Assembly (NCBI GenBank): GCA_963745945.1 | Contig: CAVUZG010000001.1 | Location: 40,212 to 104,211 of the forward strand | Direction: 5' to 3' | DNA: 64,000 bases | From: DATFVA01 sp963745945 | Lineage (GTDB): Bacteria > Bacteroidota > Ignavibacteria > Ignavibacteriales > Ignavibacteriaceae | Shown: positions 19,939 through 28,568 of the stretch, piece after piece | Layout of the letters: every line of letters starts with the position of its first letter | Position numbering within the stretch: the first letter of the stretch is position 1 | The notes under the pieces: model-generated | Told to the model about the DNA's origin: nothing | The model's input: the letters and a program-made list of their open reading frames with translations, nothing else | Database searches by the model: none | Made by a program: the position numbers and the translations under genes

Positions 19939-20568
19939 ATGTCCGGAATTTTAGGAAAAAAAATAGGAATGACGAGCGTATATGACGCTCAGGGAGATCT
20001 GATCCCTGTTACTGTAATTCAGGCAGGCCCGTGTAAAATCGTTTCCATCCGTACTAAAGAGAAAGATGGTTACGAAGCTCTACAACTTGGTTTTGGTCAA
20101 CGGAAAGAAAAGAATATTTCAAAACCGGTTTTAGGCCAGTACAAAAAAAATGAAATTACTCCGGCAGCTGTTTTAAAAGAGTTCAGGTTTTCATCAATCT
20201 TAGACTATAAGATAGGCGATGAAATTAAAGTTGATTTTTTCACGGAGGGTGAAAAAATAAAGGTAAAAGGAAAAAGTATTGGAAAAGGTTTCCAGGGAGT
20301 TATGAAGCGTCATGGGTTTGGAGGAGTTGGTGGTACTACTCACGGACAAAGTGATAGACTTAGAGCTCCGGGATCTATTGGCTCCAGTTCATATCCTTCA
20401 AGAGTTTTTAAAGGAACGAGAATGGCCGGCAGAAAGGGATATGAAAATGTAACTACATCTAACTTGCGTGTAGTGAAAATTATTCCGGATCAAAACCTTA
20501 TTTTGATAAAAGGAGCTGTTCCAGGTGCGGTTAATTCTTATGTGGAACTATTCAAACAGCGGACTTAA
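19939..20568 (+). CDS. rplC: 50S ribosomal protein L3
   Basis: 209 residues from ATG 19939, chosen because GGGAG lies just upstream and homologues begin close to GKKIGMTSVYD. An in-frame TTG at 19927 would add four residues. It contains KGFQGVMKRHGFGG and MAGRKGYENVTTSNL. L3 is an early 50S assembly protein near the peptidyl-transferase centre. Confidence 0.97.
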   Translation: MSGILGKKIGMTSVYDAQGDLIPVTVIQAGPCKIVSIRTKEKDGYEALQLGFGQRKEKNISKPVLGQYKKNEITPAAVLKEFRFSSILDYKIGDEIKVDFFTEGEKIKVKGKSIGKGFQGVMKRHGFGGVGGTTHGQSDRLRAPGSIGSSSYPSRVFKGTRMAGRKGYENVTTSNLRVVKIIPDQNLILIKGAVPGAVNSYVELFKQRT

Positions 20569-20595
20569 AAAGAAAAAGTAATTTTGGTAATTAAA

Positions 20596-21243
20596 ATGAA
20601 AATTGATGTATTAAAAACGGACGGTTCTTCTACAGGCAGACAAATCGAACTGTCTGATGAAATTTTTGGAATTGAACCAAATTCTAATGCGATATATTTA
20701 TCTGTTAAATCTTATCTCGCAAACCAGAGACAGGGTACTTCCAAAGCTAAGGAAAGAAGTGAAGTAAGAGGCGGAGGGAAAAAGCCTTGGAAACAAAAAG
20801 GAAGAGGCGGAGCCCGCGCTGGAACCAGTCGTTCACCTTTATGGGTTGGTGGGGGAACAATATTTGGCCCCAGACCAAGAGATTACCGGCAGGATTTACC
20901 AAAGAAATTAAGAAGACTTGCCAGAAAATCTGCTCTTAGCTCTAAGCTGAAAGATGAACAATTGAAGATTGTGGAGGATTTTAATTTCGAAACACCGAAA
21001 ACAAAAGAATTTATTAATATACTTAATTCACTCGATATTAAAGGTAAGAAAGTTTTGATTCTTACTAATGGAAATCTTGGATCAGTTTACAAAGCAGGAC
21101 GCAACATTCCAAAAGTAAAAATTCTTGAAGCAGACAAAGCTTCAACATATGATATTCTTAATAACCAGATTTTATTATTGCAGGAAGGTGCTGTAGAATC
21201 AATTACTAAAACCTTTGAGTCCAGCGGAAAGGCGGTTAGCTGA
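20596..21243 (+). CDS. rplD: 50S ribosomal protein L4
   Basis: 215 residues from ATG 20596; an upstream in-frame TTG (20584) is less likely. The extended tunnel loop is present (RGGGKKPWKQKGRGGARAG, then SPLWVGGGTIFGP). L4 lines the exit tunnel and in some bacteria represses the S10 operon. The stop overlaps the rplW start by one base (TGATG), suggesting coupling. Confidence 0.97.
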   Translation: MKIDVLKTDGSSTGRQIELSDEIFGIEPNSNAIYLSVKSYLANQRQGTSKAKERSEVRGGGKKPWKQKGRGGARAGTSRSPLWVGGGTIFGPRPRDYRQDLPKKLRRLARKSALSSKLKDEQLKIVEDFNFETPKTKEFINILNSLDIKGKKVLILTNGNLGSVYKAGRNIPKVKILEADKASTYDILNNQILLLQEGAVESITKTFESSGKAVS

Positions 21244-21539
21244 TGCATAATATATTAATTCGTCCGCTTATAACCGAAAAAATGACAAATATATCAGCCG
21301 ATCAGGTTGGAAAATATGGATTTATTGTTAACCCGAAGTCGAATAAAGTGGAAATTGCTCACGCAATTGAACAGAAATTTAATGTGCACGTAATTGATGT
21401 TAAAACATTAAATCACAGCGGCAAAACAAAAACACAATTTAGAAAAAGTGGCAGGTTTACTGGCAAAACTGCTAAATTCAAAAAAGCAATTGTTACCCTC
21501 AAAGAAGGTGAAACAATCGAATTGTTTGAGCAAGTATAG
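21243..21539 (+). CDS. rplW: 50S ribosomal protein L23
   Basis: 98 residues. It begins HNILIRPLITEKM and contains the loop with KTQFRKSGRFTGKT. L23 sits at the tunnel exit and docks trigger factor and SRP. The start codon overlaps the rplD stop. Confidence 0.96.
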   Translation: MHNILIRPLITEKMTNISADQVGKYGFIVNPKSNKVEIAHAIEQKFNVHVIDVKTLNHSGKTKTQFRKSGRFTGKTAKFKKAIVTLKEGETIELFEQV

Positions 21540-21559
21540 TGAGAATAAGGATTTTATAA

Positions 21560-22387
21560 ATGTCTATTAAAAAATTAAAACCGGCAACACCGGGAACAAG
21601 ATTCAGTTCAAAATCATCATTTGATGAAATTACAAAATCTACTCCTGAAAAATCTCTTACCACAGCTCTCAGGAAGAGTGGGGGAAGAAATAATAAGGGT
21701 CGTATAACTTCCCGTCATATTGGAGGAGGTCACAAGAGAAGATATAGAATCATTGATTTTAAGAGAGATAAAAGTGGTGTTCCGGCAAAAGTATTTTCTA
21801 TAGAATATGACCCCAACAGAACTTCGAGGATAGCTCTTTTACATTATGCGGATGGTGAAAAAAGATATATTCTTGCTCCCGATGGACTTAAGGTTGGAGA
21901 TAAAGTGTCCTCAGGTCCCGGTAGTGAAATTTCAATTGGAAATGCATTACCTCTTAAAGAAATGCCAATGGGAAGTTTTGTTCACAATGTTGAAATAAAA
22001 CCAGGAAAAGGCGGACAGATTGGAAGAAGTGCAGGCTCATCCATTCAATTATTGGCTAAAGAAGGAAACTACGCACAGTTAAAAATGCCATCCGGTGAAG
22101 TTAGAATGATTAGACTTGAATGTATGGCAACTTACGGAGCTGTTGGAAATTCAGAACAGGAAAATATTGATTTAGGAAAAGCAGGACGCACAAGATGGCT
22201 GGGTAAAAGACCTCATGTAAGAGGTGTTGCAATGAATCCTGTTGATCATCCTATGGGTGGAGGAGAAGGGAAAACTTCCGGCGGCGGACATCCTGTTTCC
22301 CCATGGGGACAAAAAGCAAAAGGTTTAAAAACCCGGAAGCATAAAAAAGAATCTAATAAGTTAATTATTAAAAGACGTAATAAGTAG
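21560..22387 (+). CDS. rplB: 50S ribosomal protein L2
   Basis: 275 residues, standard. It contains GGRNNKGRITSRHIGGGHKR and the family's catalytic-centre region RGVAMNPVDHPMGGGEG. The tail is basic. It is a core 50S protein required for subunit association. Confidence 0.98.
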   Translation: MSIKKLKPATPGTRFSSKSSFDEITKSTPEKSLTTALRKSGGRNNKGRITSRHIGGGHKRRYRIIDFKRDKSGVPAKVFSIEYDPNRTSRIALLHYADGEKRYILAPDGLKVGDKVSSGPGSEISIGNALPLKEMPMGSFVHNVEIKPGKGGQIGRSAGSSIQLLAKEGNYAQLKMPSGEVRMIRLECMATYGAVGNSEQENIDLGKAGRTRWLGKRPHVRGVAMNPVDHPMGGGEGKTSGGGHPVSPWGQKAKGLKTRKHKKESNKLIIKRRNK

Positions 22388-22395
22388 AGAATTGT

Positions 22396-22683
22396 ATGCC
22401 AAGATCAGTTAAAAAAGGCCCATTTGTAGATATTAAACTATCAGCAAAAATTGATAAGCTGAATGAGACAAACCAGAAGAAAATAATTAAAACCTGGTCT
22501 CGTTCGTCAACCATTATTCCTGATTTTGTTGGACATACAATAGCAGTCCATAATGGTAATAAAATGATCCCCGTTTACATTACTGAAAATATGGTAGGAC
22601 ATAAGTTGGGTGAATTTTCACCAACAAGAATTTTCAGAGGTCACCCGGGAACTAAAGCAGAAAAAGCTTCAAAGGCAAAGTAA
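22396..22683 (+). CDS. rpsS: 30S ribosomal protein S19
   Basis: 95 residues. RSVKKGPFVDIKL, TWSRSSTIIPDFVGHTIAVH and LGEFSPTRIFRGH are typical. It binds the 30S head with S13. It lies 8 bases after rplB. Confidence 0.98.
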   Translation: MPRSVKKGPFVDIKLSAKIDKLNETNQKKIIKTWSRSSTIIPDFVGHTIAVHNGNKMIPVYITENMVGHKLGEFSPTRIFRGHPGTKAEKASKAK

Positions 22684-22704
22684 ACTTTACAAGGATTTTA
22701 AGTA

Positions 22705-23049
22705 ATGGAAGCAAAGGCAATAAACAGATATATTGGTTCATCCCCCAGGAAGATGAGGCTTGTTGTTGATTTAATTCGCGGAGTTTCAGTTGAAAAAGCT
22801 CTGGAAGTTCTTCATTTCTCATCTAAACATGCTTCTAAGGATGCAGAGAAAACATTAAGATCAGCAGTCTCAAATATAATGAACAGAGATGATTCAACAC
22901 GGCTTGATCCGGCAGAACTTTTTGTAAAAGAAGCTTTTGTAAACCAGGGGCCGACATTAAAACGAATTTCACCTGCTCCTATGGGCAGAGCATTCAGAGT
23001 AAGAAAAAGATCTTGTCACTTAACAATTGTTGTTGCAACAAAAGCATAA
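22705..23049 (+). CDS. rplV: 50S ribosomal protein L22
   Basis: 114 residues. It starts KAINRYIGSSPRKMRLVVD, and the tunnel beta-hairpin GPTLKRISPAPMGRAFRVRK is intact, with no macrolide-resistance-like deletion. Confidence 0.97.
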   Translation: MEAKAINRYIGSSPRKMRLVVDLIRGVSVEKALEVLHFSSKHASKDAEKTLRSAVSNIMNRDDSTRLDPAELFVKEAFVNQGPTLKRISPAPMGRAFRVRKRSCHLTIVVATKA

Positions 23050-23067
23050 TTTTAGGAGGTTAATTTT

Positions 23068-23709
23068 TTGGGACAAAAAACAAACCCTATCGGGTTAAGA
23101 GTTGGAATCATCAGAGGATGGGACTCTAATTGGTATGAAAATAAAAGTTATGCTCCCAAGCTTAAGGAAGATGATAAGCTGAGATCATATGTTAGAAACC
23201 GCTTAAAGAAAGCCGGAATTTCACGTATTGTGATCGATAGAACCTCAAAGAATATTATCCTCACTATACATACTTCTCGTCCCGGAGTTGTTATAGGGAA
23301 AAGTGGAAAAGAAATTACGCAGCTTGAACAGGAGTTGAAACAGGTTACTGATAAAGAAGTTAAAGTTCAGATTTCTGAAATAAAAAGACCTGAACTTGAT
23401 GCTTATCTGGTTGCTGAAAACATAGCAAATCAACTTCAGGGCAGAGTATCTTTTAGAAGAGCTATGAAGATGTCAATTACTGCGGCTATGAGAATGGGTG
23501 CTGAAGGAATAAGAATTATGTGCGCCGGCCGTTTGGGCGGAGCTGAAATGGCAAGAACAGAACAATATAAAGATGGAAGAATTCCACTTCATACTCTAAG
23601 AGCTGATATTGATTATGCTAACGGAAGAGCCGAAACTGTATATGGTGCAATTGGAATTAAAGTATGGATTTGCAAGGGTGAAATCCTTGGTAAAAGAGTT
23701 ACTGAATAA
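23068..23709 (+). CDS. rpsC: 30S ribosomal protein S3
   Basis: 213 residues, TTG start with TAGGAGG upstream. It begins GQKTNPIGLRVGIIRGWDS. A KH domain holds GVVIGKSGKEI, and the C-terminal domain has GAEMARTEQYKDGRIPLHTL. S3 forms part of the mRNA entry tunnel. Confidence 0.98.
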   Translation: MGQKTNPIGLRVGIIRGWDSNWYENKSYAPKLKEDDKLRSYVRNRLKKAGISRIVIDRTSKNIILTIHTSRPGVVIGKSGKEITQLEQELKQVTDKEVKVQISEIKRPELDAYLVAENIANQLQGRVSFRRAMKMSITAAMRMGAEGIRIMCAGRLGGAEMARTEQYKDGRIPLHTLRADIDYANGRAETVYGAIGIKVWICKGEILGKRVTE

Positions 23710-23733
23710 AAAAGTTATCCGGAGTTTTTAATT

Positions 23734-24147
23734 ATGTTAATGCCGAAAAGAGTAAAATTCAGAAAGTCCCAGCGCGGTAGAATGGCTGGAAAAGCGTATA
23801 AAGGTAGCCGGGTTTCCTTTGGTGATTACGGACTTAAAGCACTTGAACCTCATTGGATTACAAGCAGACAGATTGAGGCATGCCGTGTTGCACTTACAAG
23901 AAAAATGAAGCGCGATGGAAAAGTTTGGATAAGAATATTTCCTGATAAACCGGTTTCAAAAAAACCTCTTGAAACCAGAATGGGAAAAGGAAAAGGTGCC
24001 CCTGAATTTTGGGTGGCCGTAGTTAAACCTGGCAGAGTTTTATTTGAAGTTTCAGGTATTTCCAAAGAACTAGCTGAGGAAGCTTTAAAACTTTGTTCTT
24101 ATAAACTGCCAATCAAAACAAAAGTAGTTTCAAGACCAGATTTATAA
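23734..24147 (+). CDS. rplP: 50S ribosomal protein L16
   Basis: 137 residues beginning MLMPKRVKFRKSQRGR. RMGKGKGAPEFWVAVVKPG is the conserved loop near the peptidyl-transferase centre. The start at 23734 matches the usual MLMPKR N-terminus. Confidence 0.97.
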   Translation: MLMPKRVKFRKSQRGRMAGKAYKGSRVSFGDYGLKALEPHWITSRQIEACRVALTRKMKRDGKVWIRIFPDKPVSKKPLETRMGKGKGAPEFWVAVVKPGRVLFEVSGISKELAEEALKLCSYKLPIKTKVVSRPDL

Positions 24148-24162
24148 TTAAGAGGCGCGAAA

Positions 24163-24390
24163 ATGAAAATTCACGAAATAAGAGAAATGAAAACAGACGA
24201 GCTTAGAAAAAGAGTTGAAGAAGAAGAAAGAAATATTGTTGATTTAAGATTCGCACATCAGTTGAAACAGTTGACTAACACAGCAAAACTCGGCCTGGCA
24301 AAAAAAGATATTGCAAGGATGAAAACTATTCTTAAAGAGAGAGAATCGGTAGAAGCCGGAACTGAGAAAAAAGAAGGAGCTGAGGCGTAA
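24163..24390 (+). CDS. rpmC: 50S ribosomal protein L29
   Basis: 75 residues. Two-helix L29 with EIREMKTDELRKRVEE, FAHQLKQLTNTAKL and IARMKTIL. The tail has a short Glu/Lys extension (VEAGTEKKEGAEA). It lies at the tunnel exit. Only 3 bases separate it from rpsQ. Confidence 0.95.
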   Translation: MKIHEIREMKTDELRKRVEEEERNIVDLRFAHQLKQLTNTAKLGLAKKDIARMKTILKERESVEAGTEKKEGAEA

Positions 24391-24393
24391 AAA

Positions 24394-24651
24394 ATGAAAC
24401 AACGTCAATTAAGAAAAACCAGGATTGGAATTGTTGTTAGTAATAAAATGCAAAAAACTATTACAGTTGCAATAGAAAGAAGAGTTCCGCACCCTCTTTA
24501 TAATAAATATTTTAAGAAAACTACGAACCTGATGGCACACGATGAAAAAAGTGAATGTAGTATTGGTGATAAAGTCAAAATAATGGAAACACGCCCCTTA
24601 AGTTCTCAAAAAAGATGGCGTCTTGTAGAAATAGTTGAAAAAGCCAAGTAG
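24394..24651 (+). CDS. rpsQ: 30S ribosomal protein S17
   Basis: 85 residues. GIVVSNKMQKTITVAIERR and the OB-fold signature GDKVKIMETRPLSSQKRWRL identify S17, an early 16S-binding protein. Confidence 0.97.
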   Translation: MKQRQLRKTRIGIVVSNKMQKTITVAIERRVPHPLYNKYFKKTTNLMAHDEKSECSIGDKVKIMETRPLSSQKRWRLVEIVEKAK

Positions 24652-24668
24652 TAAAGGAACATGAGAAA

Positions 24669-25037
24669 ATGATACAGGAAGAAACAAATCTTGTAGTTGC
24701 CGATAACTCAGGCGCTAAAAAAGTCAGATGCATCCGTGTGCTTGGCGGAAGTGGTAGAAAATATGCAAGCGTTGGTGATCTAATTGTAGTGGCAGTTAAA
24801 TCAGCAATTCCTAACGGAACGGTAAAAAAAGGTGAAGTATCCCGGGCCGTCATTGTTAGGACTAAGAAGGAAGTCAGAAGAAAAGATGGTTCTTATATTA
24901 GATTTGATGAAAATGCCGCGGTACTTATAAATAATATGAACGAGCCAAAAGGCACACGTATTTTCGGACCTGTTGCAAGAGAATTAAGAGAGAAGCAGTT
25001 TATGAAAATTGTTTCTTTAGCACCAGAAGTATTATAA
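24669..25037 (+). CDS. rplN: 50S ribosomal protein L14
   Basis: 122 residues, exact family length. It starts MIQEETNLVVADNSGAKKV and ends FMKIVSLAPEVL. It bridges the subunits and is the binding site of silencing factor RsfS. Confidence 0.98.
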   Translation: MIQEETNLVVADNSGAKKVRCIRVLGGSGRKYASVGDLIVVAVKSAIPNGTVKKGEVSRAVIVRTKKEVRRKDGSYIRFDENAAVLINNMNEPKGTRIFGPVARELREKQFMKIVSLAPEVL

Positions 25038-25052
25038 GAATTTGGATATAAA

Positions 25053-25376
25053 ATGAAAATTCGTAAAAATGACAATGTAATGGTAATTTCCGGAAATGAT
25101 AGAGGAAAAACAGGTAAGGTTTTAAAAGTTTTTCCAAAAGTTTCCAGGATTATTATCGAAGGGATCAACCTGAGGAAAAGACATACAAAACCAAGTCAGA
25201 AAAGTCCTCAGGGCGGCATAATTGAGAAAGAAGCACCAATAAATGCTTCCAATGTTATGCTTCTCGATCCAAAAACAAATGAACCTACAAGACTTGGTTC
25301 CCAGATAATACTGGATGAAAAAACCGGTAAGAAGAAAAGAGCAAGAGTTAGCAGATCAACCGGAGAAATGGTTTAA
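25053..25376 (+). CDS. rplX: 50S ribosomal protein L24
   Basis: 107 residues. The KOW motif is KNDNVMVISGNDRGKTGKVL, followed by GINLRKRHTKPSQKSPQGG. L24 initiates 50S assembly. Confidence 0.97.
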   Translation: MKIRKNDNVMVISGNDRGKTGKVLKVFPKVSRIIIEGINLRKRHTKPSQKSPQGGIIEKEAPINASNVMLLDPKTNEPTRLGSQIILDEKTGKKKRARVSRSTGEMV

Positions 25377-25411
25377 TTTAATTATCAACTACTATCAAGA
25401 TAGCTTAAGAA

Positions 25412-26071
25412 ATGGCTGAAAAGAAAACGAAAAAAGAGACTGAAGCAAAACAACCTAAGGCTTCAAAAAAAGGAAAAGAAACCAAGGCTGCACCTGCACC
25501 GCAGGTTAAAATAAAAACCCGACTTTCTGAGACTTATAAAAAGGATATAGTTCCAGATTTAATGAAGAAATTTGGTTATACAAGTTTGATGCAGGTTCCA
25601 CGATTACATAAGATAGTTATTAATATGGGTGTGGGCGACGCAGTAGCTGATCCAAAATTATTAGAAGAAGCTGTAAAGGAACTGGAAACTATCACTGGCC
25701 AAAAACCGAGTATTAGAAAAGCCCGGAAAGCGATTTCTAATTTTAAGTTAAGAGAAGGGCTAAATATTGGTGCTAAAGTTACCCTAAGAAGAGAAAGAAT
25801 GTACGAATTTCTAGACAGGCTTATCAATATTGCACTTCCAAGGGTTAGAGATTTTAGAGGATTATCTGATAAATCTTTTGATGGAAGAGGAAATTATTCG
25901 CTCGGTATAAAAGAACAGATTATTTTCCCTGAAATAAACGTAGATAAGATTGGAAAAGTTCTCGGAATGGACGTAACTATTGTTACAACGGCTCCTTCAG
26001 ATAGTGAAGCGTATGAATTACTCCAATCATTTGGAGTACCATTCAGAAAAAAAGAGATTAAAACAGCTTAA
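25412..26071 (+). CDS. rplE: 50S ribosomal protein L5
   Basis: 219 residues, about 35-40 longer than usual. The extra part is an N-terminal low-complexity Lys/Glu/Ala/Pro segment (residues 1-38). The normal L5 starts at RLSETYKKDIVPDLMKKFGY and includes KIVINMGVGDAV and GLSDKSFDGRGNYSLGI. L5 contacts 5S rRNA and the P-site tRNA. No internal start with a clear ribosome site was seen near residue 38, so the extension is probably translated. Confidence 0.96.
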   Translation: MAEKKTKKETEAKQPKASKKGKETKAAPAPQVKIKTRLSETYKKDIVPDLMKKFGYTSLMQVPRLHKIVINMGVGDAVADPKLLEEAVKELETITGQKPSIRKARKAISNFKLREGLNIGAKVTLRRERMYEFLDRLINIALPRVRDFRGLSDKSFDGRGNYSLGIKEQIIFPEINVDKIGKVLGMDVTIVTTAPSDSEAYELLQSFGVPFRKKEIKTA

Positions 26072-26082
26072 CAGGAGAATTA

Positions 26083-26352
26083 ATGGCCCGGAAAAGTTTA
26101 ATAGCAAGAGAAGAAAAAAGACGTAAGCTAGTTGAAAAATATGCTAAAGTCAGGAAAGATTTAAAAGAAAAAGGTGACTTTGATGGATTACAGAAACTTC
26201 CTAAAAATGCTTCGCCTGTTCGTTTACACAATAGATGTATGTTCACTGGGAGAGCCCGTGGATTTCATCGCAAGTTTGGTGTTTCTAGGTTAGTATTAAG
26301 GGAAATGGCTCTGAAAGGCGAGATTCCCGGATTAAAGAAGTCAAGTTGGTAA
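26083..26352 (+). CDS. rpsN: 30S ribosomal protein S14 (zinc-independent form)
   Basis: 89 residues, the longer form lacking the CxxC...CxxC zinc ribbon. It contains RLHNRCMFTGRARGFHRKFG and ends GEIPGLKKSSW. It binds the 30S head. The start is preceded by CAGGAG. Confidence 0.97.
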   Translation: MARKSLIAREEKRRKLVEKYAKVRKDLKEKGDFDGLQKLPKNASPVRLHNRCMFTGRARGFHRKFGVSRLVLREMALKGEIPGLKKSSW

Positions 26353-26362
26353 AGGAGAAAAA

Positions 26363-26758
26363 ATGGCAGTCACTGATCCTATAGCAGATTTTTTAACCAG
26401 AATTAGAAATGCATCTAAAGCAAGAAAAATACGAGTAGATATTCCTGCTTCTAATATGAAGAAAAACCTGGCTGAGATTTTAAAGAAACAAAATTTTGTA
26501 AAAGATTTTTCTGTAATTGAAGACAATAAACAAAATATAATTCGGGTTGAGTTAAAATACACAAATGGTTCTCCTGCAATTAGTGGTTTAAAAAGAATCA
26601 GCAAACCTGGTCTTCGTATTTATAAAGACTCAAAAGAATTACCAAGAGTTTTAAATGGATTAGGTATTGCAGTAATCTCTACCCCAAATGGTCTGTTAAC
26701 AGATAAAGAAGCTAAAACCAAATCTGTTGGCGGAGAAGTAGTTTGTTACATCTGGTAA
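26363..26758 (+). CDS. rpsH: 30S ribosomal protein S8
   Basis: 131 residues. It begins AVTDPIADFLTRIRNASKAR and ends AKTKSVGGEVVCYIW, with STPNGLLTDKEA before it. In E. coli S8 represses the spc operon by binding near rplE; no such site was identified by eye. Confidence 0.97.
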   Translation: MAVTDPIADFLTRIRNASKARKIRVDIPASNMKKNLAEILKKQNFVKDFSVIEDNKQNIIRVELKYTNGSPAISGLKRISKPGLRIYKDSKELPRVLNGLGIAVISTPNGLLTDKEAKTKSVGGEVVCYIW

Positions 26759-26780
26759 CTTATTGAATGGAGTTTGAAAA

Positions 26781-27320
26781 GTGTCAAGAATTGGTAAAAA
26801 ACCTGTTATAATTCCTAAAGGAGTTACCATTGATAATAAAGGTAATTCCATTAAAGTTAAAGGACCTAAAGGCGAACTTGAAGGTGCCTTTGATTTAAGA
26901 ATGAAAATTGAAATAAAAGATAGTGAATTAACTGTTATCCGCCCAAACGATACAAAGGAAATTAAAGCATTACACGGACTTAGTCGTGCTTTAATTCAGA
27001 ATATGGTTCAGGGTGTTACTGAAGCTTATCAGAGAACACTTGATATAGTTGGTGTCGGTTACAGGGCAGAACTTAAAGGTAAAAATTTATTATTGAACAT
27101 CGGATATTCGCACCCGATTTATTTTATTCCACCGGATGGAATTACAATTGCAACTCCTACGCAAACACAGATTGTAATATCTGGAATTGATAAACAGCTT
27201 GTAGGAATGGTTGCAGCAAAAATAAGATCCATAAGGAAACCCGAGCCATACAAAGGTAAAGGAATTAAATATTCTGATGAACAGATTCTCAGAAAAGCCG
27301 GTAAGACTGCAGGCAAATAA
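26781..27320 (+). CDS. rplF: 50S ribosomal protein L6
   Basis: 179 residues, GTG start. SRIGKKPVIIPKGV and the C-terminal signature PEPYKGKGIKYSDEQI define L6, which lies near the sarcin-ricin loop. Confidence 0.97.
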   Translation: MSRIGKKPVIIPKGVTIDNKGNSIKVKGPKGELEGAFDLRMKIEIKDSELTVIRPNDTKEIKALHGLSRALIQNMVQGVTEAYQRTLDIVGVGYRAELKGKNLLLNIGYSHPIYFIPPDGITIATPTQTQIVISGIDKQLVGMVAAKIRSIRKPEPYKGKGIKYSDEQILRKAGKTAGK

Positions 27321-27342
27321 TTTTAACGGAGATAATTAGGAA

Positions 27343-27708
27343 ATGATTAATAGAAATAATAACTCAAGATTACGTTCCAAGATAAAAATAAGGAAAGTTA
27401 TTTCCGGTACTCCTGAAAGACCCCGGTTAACCATTTATAGAAGTTTAGATAATATTTACGCACAGATAATTGATGATACTACTGGGAAGACACTTGTTTC
27501 TGCTTCTTCATTATCTAAAGATCTGGCGGAAGATTTAAAAAAAGCTAAAGGAAAGGTTCAACGTAGCAAAACCATTGGCATTTATGTGGCAAAAAAAGCT
27601 TTAGAACAAAATATTAATACTGTAGTTTTTGATCGCAATGGATACCGGTATCACGGTCGTGTTCAGGCTGTTGCAGAAGGTGCCAGAGAAGCGGGATTGA
27701 AATTTTAG
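27343..27708 (+). CDS. rplR: 50S ribosomal protein L18
   Basis: 121 residues. RPRLTIYRSLDNIYAQIIDD and the C-terminal FDRNGYRYHGRVQAVAEGAR identify L18, which binds 5S rRNA. Unusually, the next element is a tRNA gene rather than rpsE. Confidence 0.97.
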   Translation: MINRNNNSRLRSKIKIRKVISGTPERPRLTIYRSLDNIYAQIIDDTTGKTLVSASSLSKDLAEDLKKAKGKVQRSKTIGIYVAKKALEQNINTVVFDRNGYRYHGRVQAVAEGAREAGLKF

Positions 27709-27721
27709 ATTTTTAATATGT

Positions 27722-27792
27722 TGCCGGATCGTCTAATGGTAGGACTACGCCCTTTGGAGGCGTCTGTAGAGGTTCGAATCCTCTTCCGGCAG
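27722..27792 (+). tRNA. tRNA-Gln (TTG) inside the spc cluster
   Basis: Acceptor TGCCGGA/TCCGGCA, anticodon stem ACGCC/GGCGT with loop CTTTGGA (anticodon TTG), T-loop TTCGAAT, discriminator G, no encoded CCA. It lies in the sense direction between rplR (13 bases upstream) and rpsE (60 bases downstream). Excision by RNases P and Z would cut the spc mRNA in two. No separate promoter or terminator was seen around it. Confidence 0.95.
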
Positions 27793-27852
27793 CAAGAAAA
27801 TTAAATAACCTGGTTCAAATAAGTTAAGTAAAAAGAAGTTCGGAGAAGTAAT

Positions 27853-28362
27853 TTGAAATCTGTAAAGACAAATGAGATGGAAGGCTTAAAAGAAAAAGTC
27901 GTTCATATAAACCGTGTAGCTAAGGTTGTTAAAGGTGGCCGAAGATTTAGCTTTAATGCTATTGTTGTGGTAGGAAATGGTGCGGGTACAGTTGGTGTTG
28001 GACTAGGAAAAGCAAACGAGGTTACTGATGCGATATCAAAAGGTATTGATGATGCCAGGAAAAGTCTGGTAACAGTATCCATTATAAAAGGAACTATTGC
28101 GCATCAGATTATTGGAAAATATGGAGCAGGTAAAGTTCTTCTTAAACCAGCTTCGCCGGGTACAGGATTAATTGCAGGTGGTGGTGTTCGCGCTGTTTTA
28201 GAGGCTGCCGGAGTTCAGGATATTTTAACTAAATCGCTTGGTTCAAGTAATCCGCATAACCAGGTTAAAGCTACTCTTAATGGATTGTTAAGTGTTGTTG
28301 ACGCCAGGAAAATGGCTAATAAAAGAGGAATGACCATAAAAGATTTATTTAGTTCTAACTGA
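27853..28362 (+). CDS. rpsE: 30S ribosomal protein S5
   Basis: 169 residues from TTG 27853, supported by GGAG 7 bases upstream. An ATG at 27877 is an alternative. It contains VVKGGRRFSFNAIVVVGNG and the C-terminal domain SPGTGLIAGGGVRAVLEAAG. S5 affects decoding fidelity. This is the first gene after the inserted tRNA-Gln. Confidence 0.97.
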   Translation: MKSVKTNEMEGLKEKVVHINRVAKVVKGGRRFSFNAIVVVGNGAGTVGVGLGKANEVTDAISKGIDDARKSLVTVSIIKGTIAHQIIGKYGAGKVLLKPASPGTGLIAGGGVRAVLEAAGVQDILTKSLGSSNPHNQVKATLNGLLSVVDARKMANKRGMTIKDLFSSN

Positions 28363-28370
28363 GGCTGATG

Positions 28371-28556
28371 ATGAGTAAAATAAAAATAACTCAAACAAAA
28401 AGTGTAATAGACAGGCCCAAAACTCAAAAACGTACTATTGAAGCTTTGGGTTTAGGAAGACCTAATTGGGTGAAAATACATAACGATACTCCCCAGATAA
28501 GAGGAATGATAAATAAGGTCACTCATCTGGTTAAGGTAGAAGAAATTAAAGAGTAA
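28371..28556 (+). CDS. rpmD: 50S ribosomal protein L30
   Basis: 61 residues from the second of two tandem ATGs (28368, 28371); the second leaves better spacing from GAGG. It has the L30 core KITQTKSVIDRPKTQKRTIE followed by LGLGRPNW. It lies between rpsE and rplO as usual. Confidence 0.95.
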   Translation: MSKIKITQTKSVIDRPKTQKRTIEALGLGRPNWVKIHNDTPQIRGMINKVTHLVKVEEIKE

Positions 28557-28568
28557 TAAGGTTTTAAA

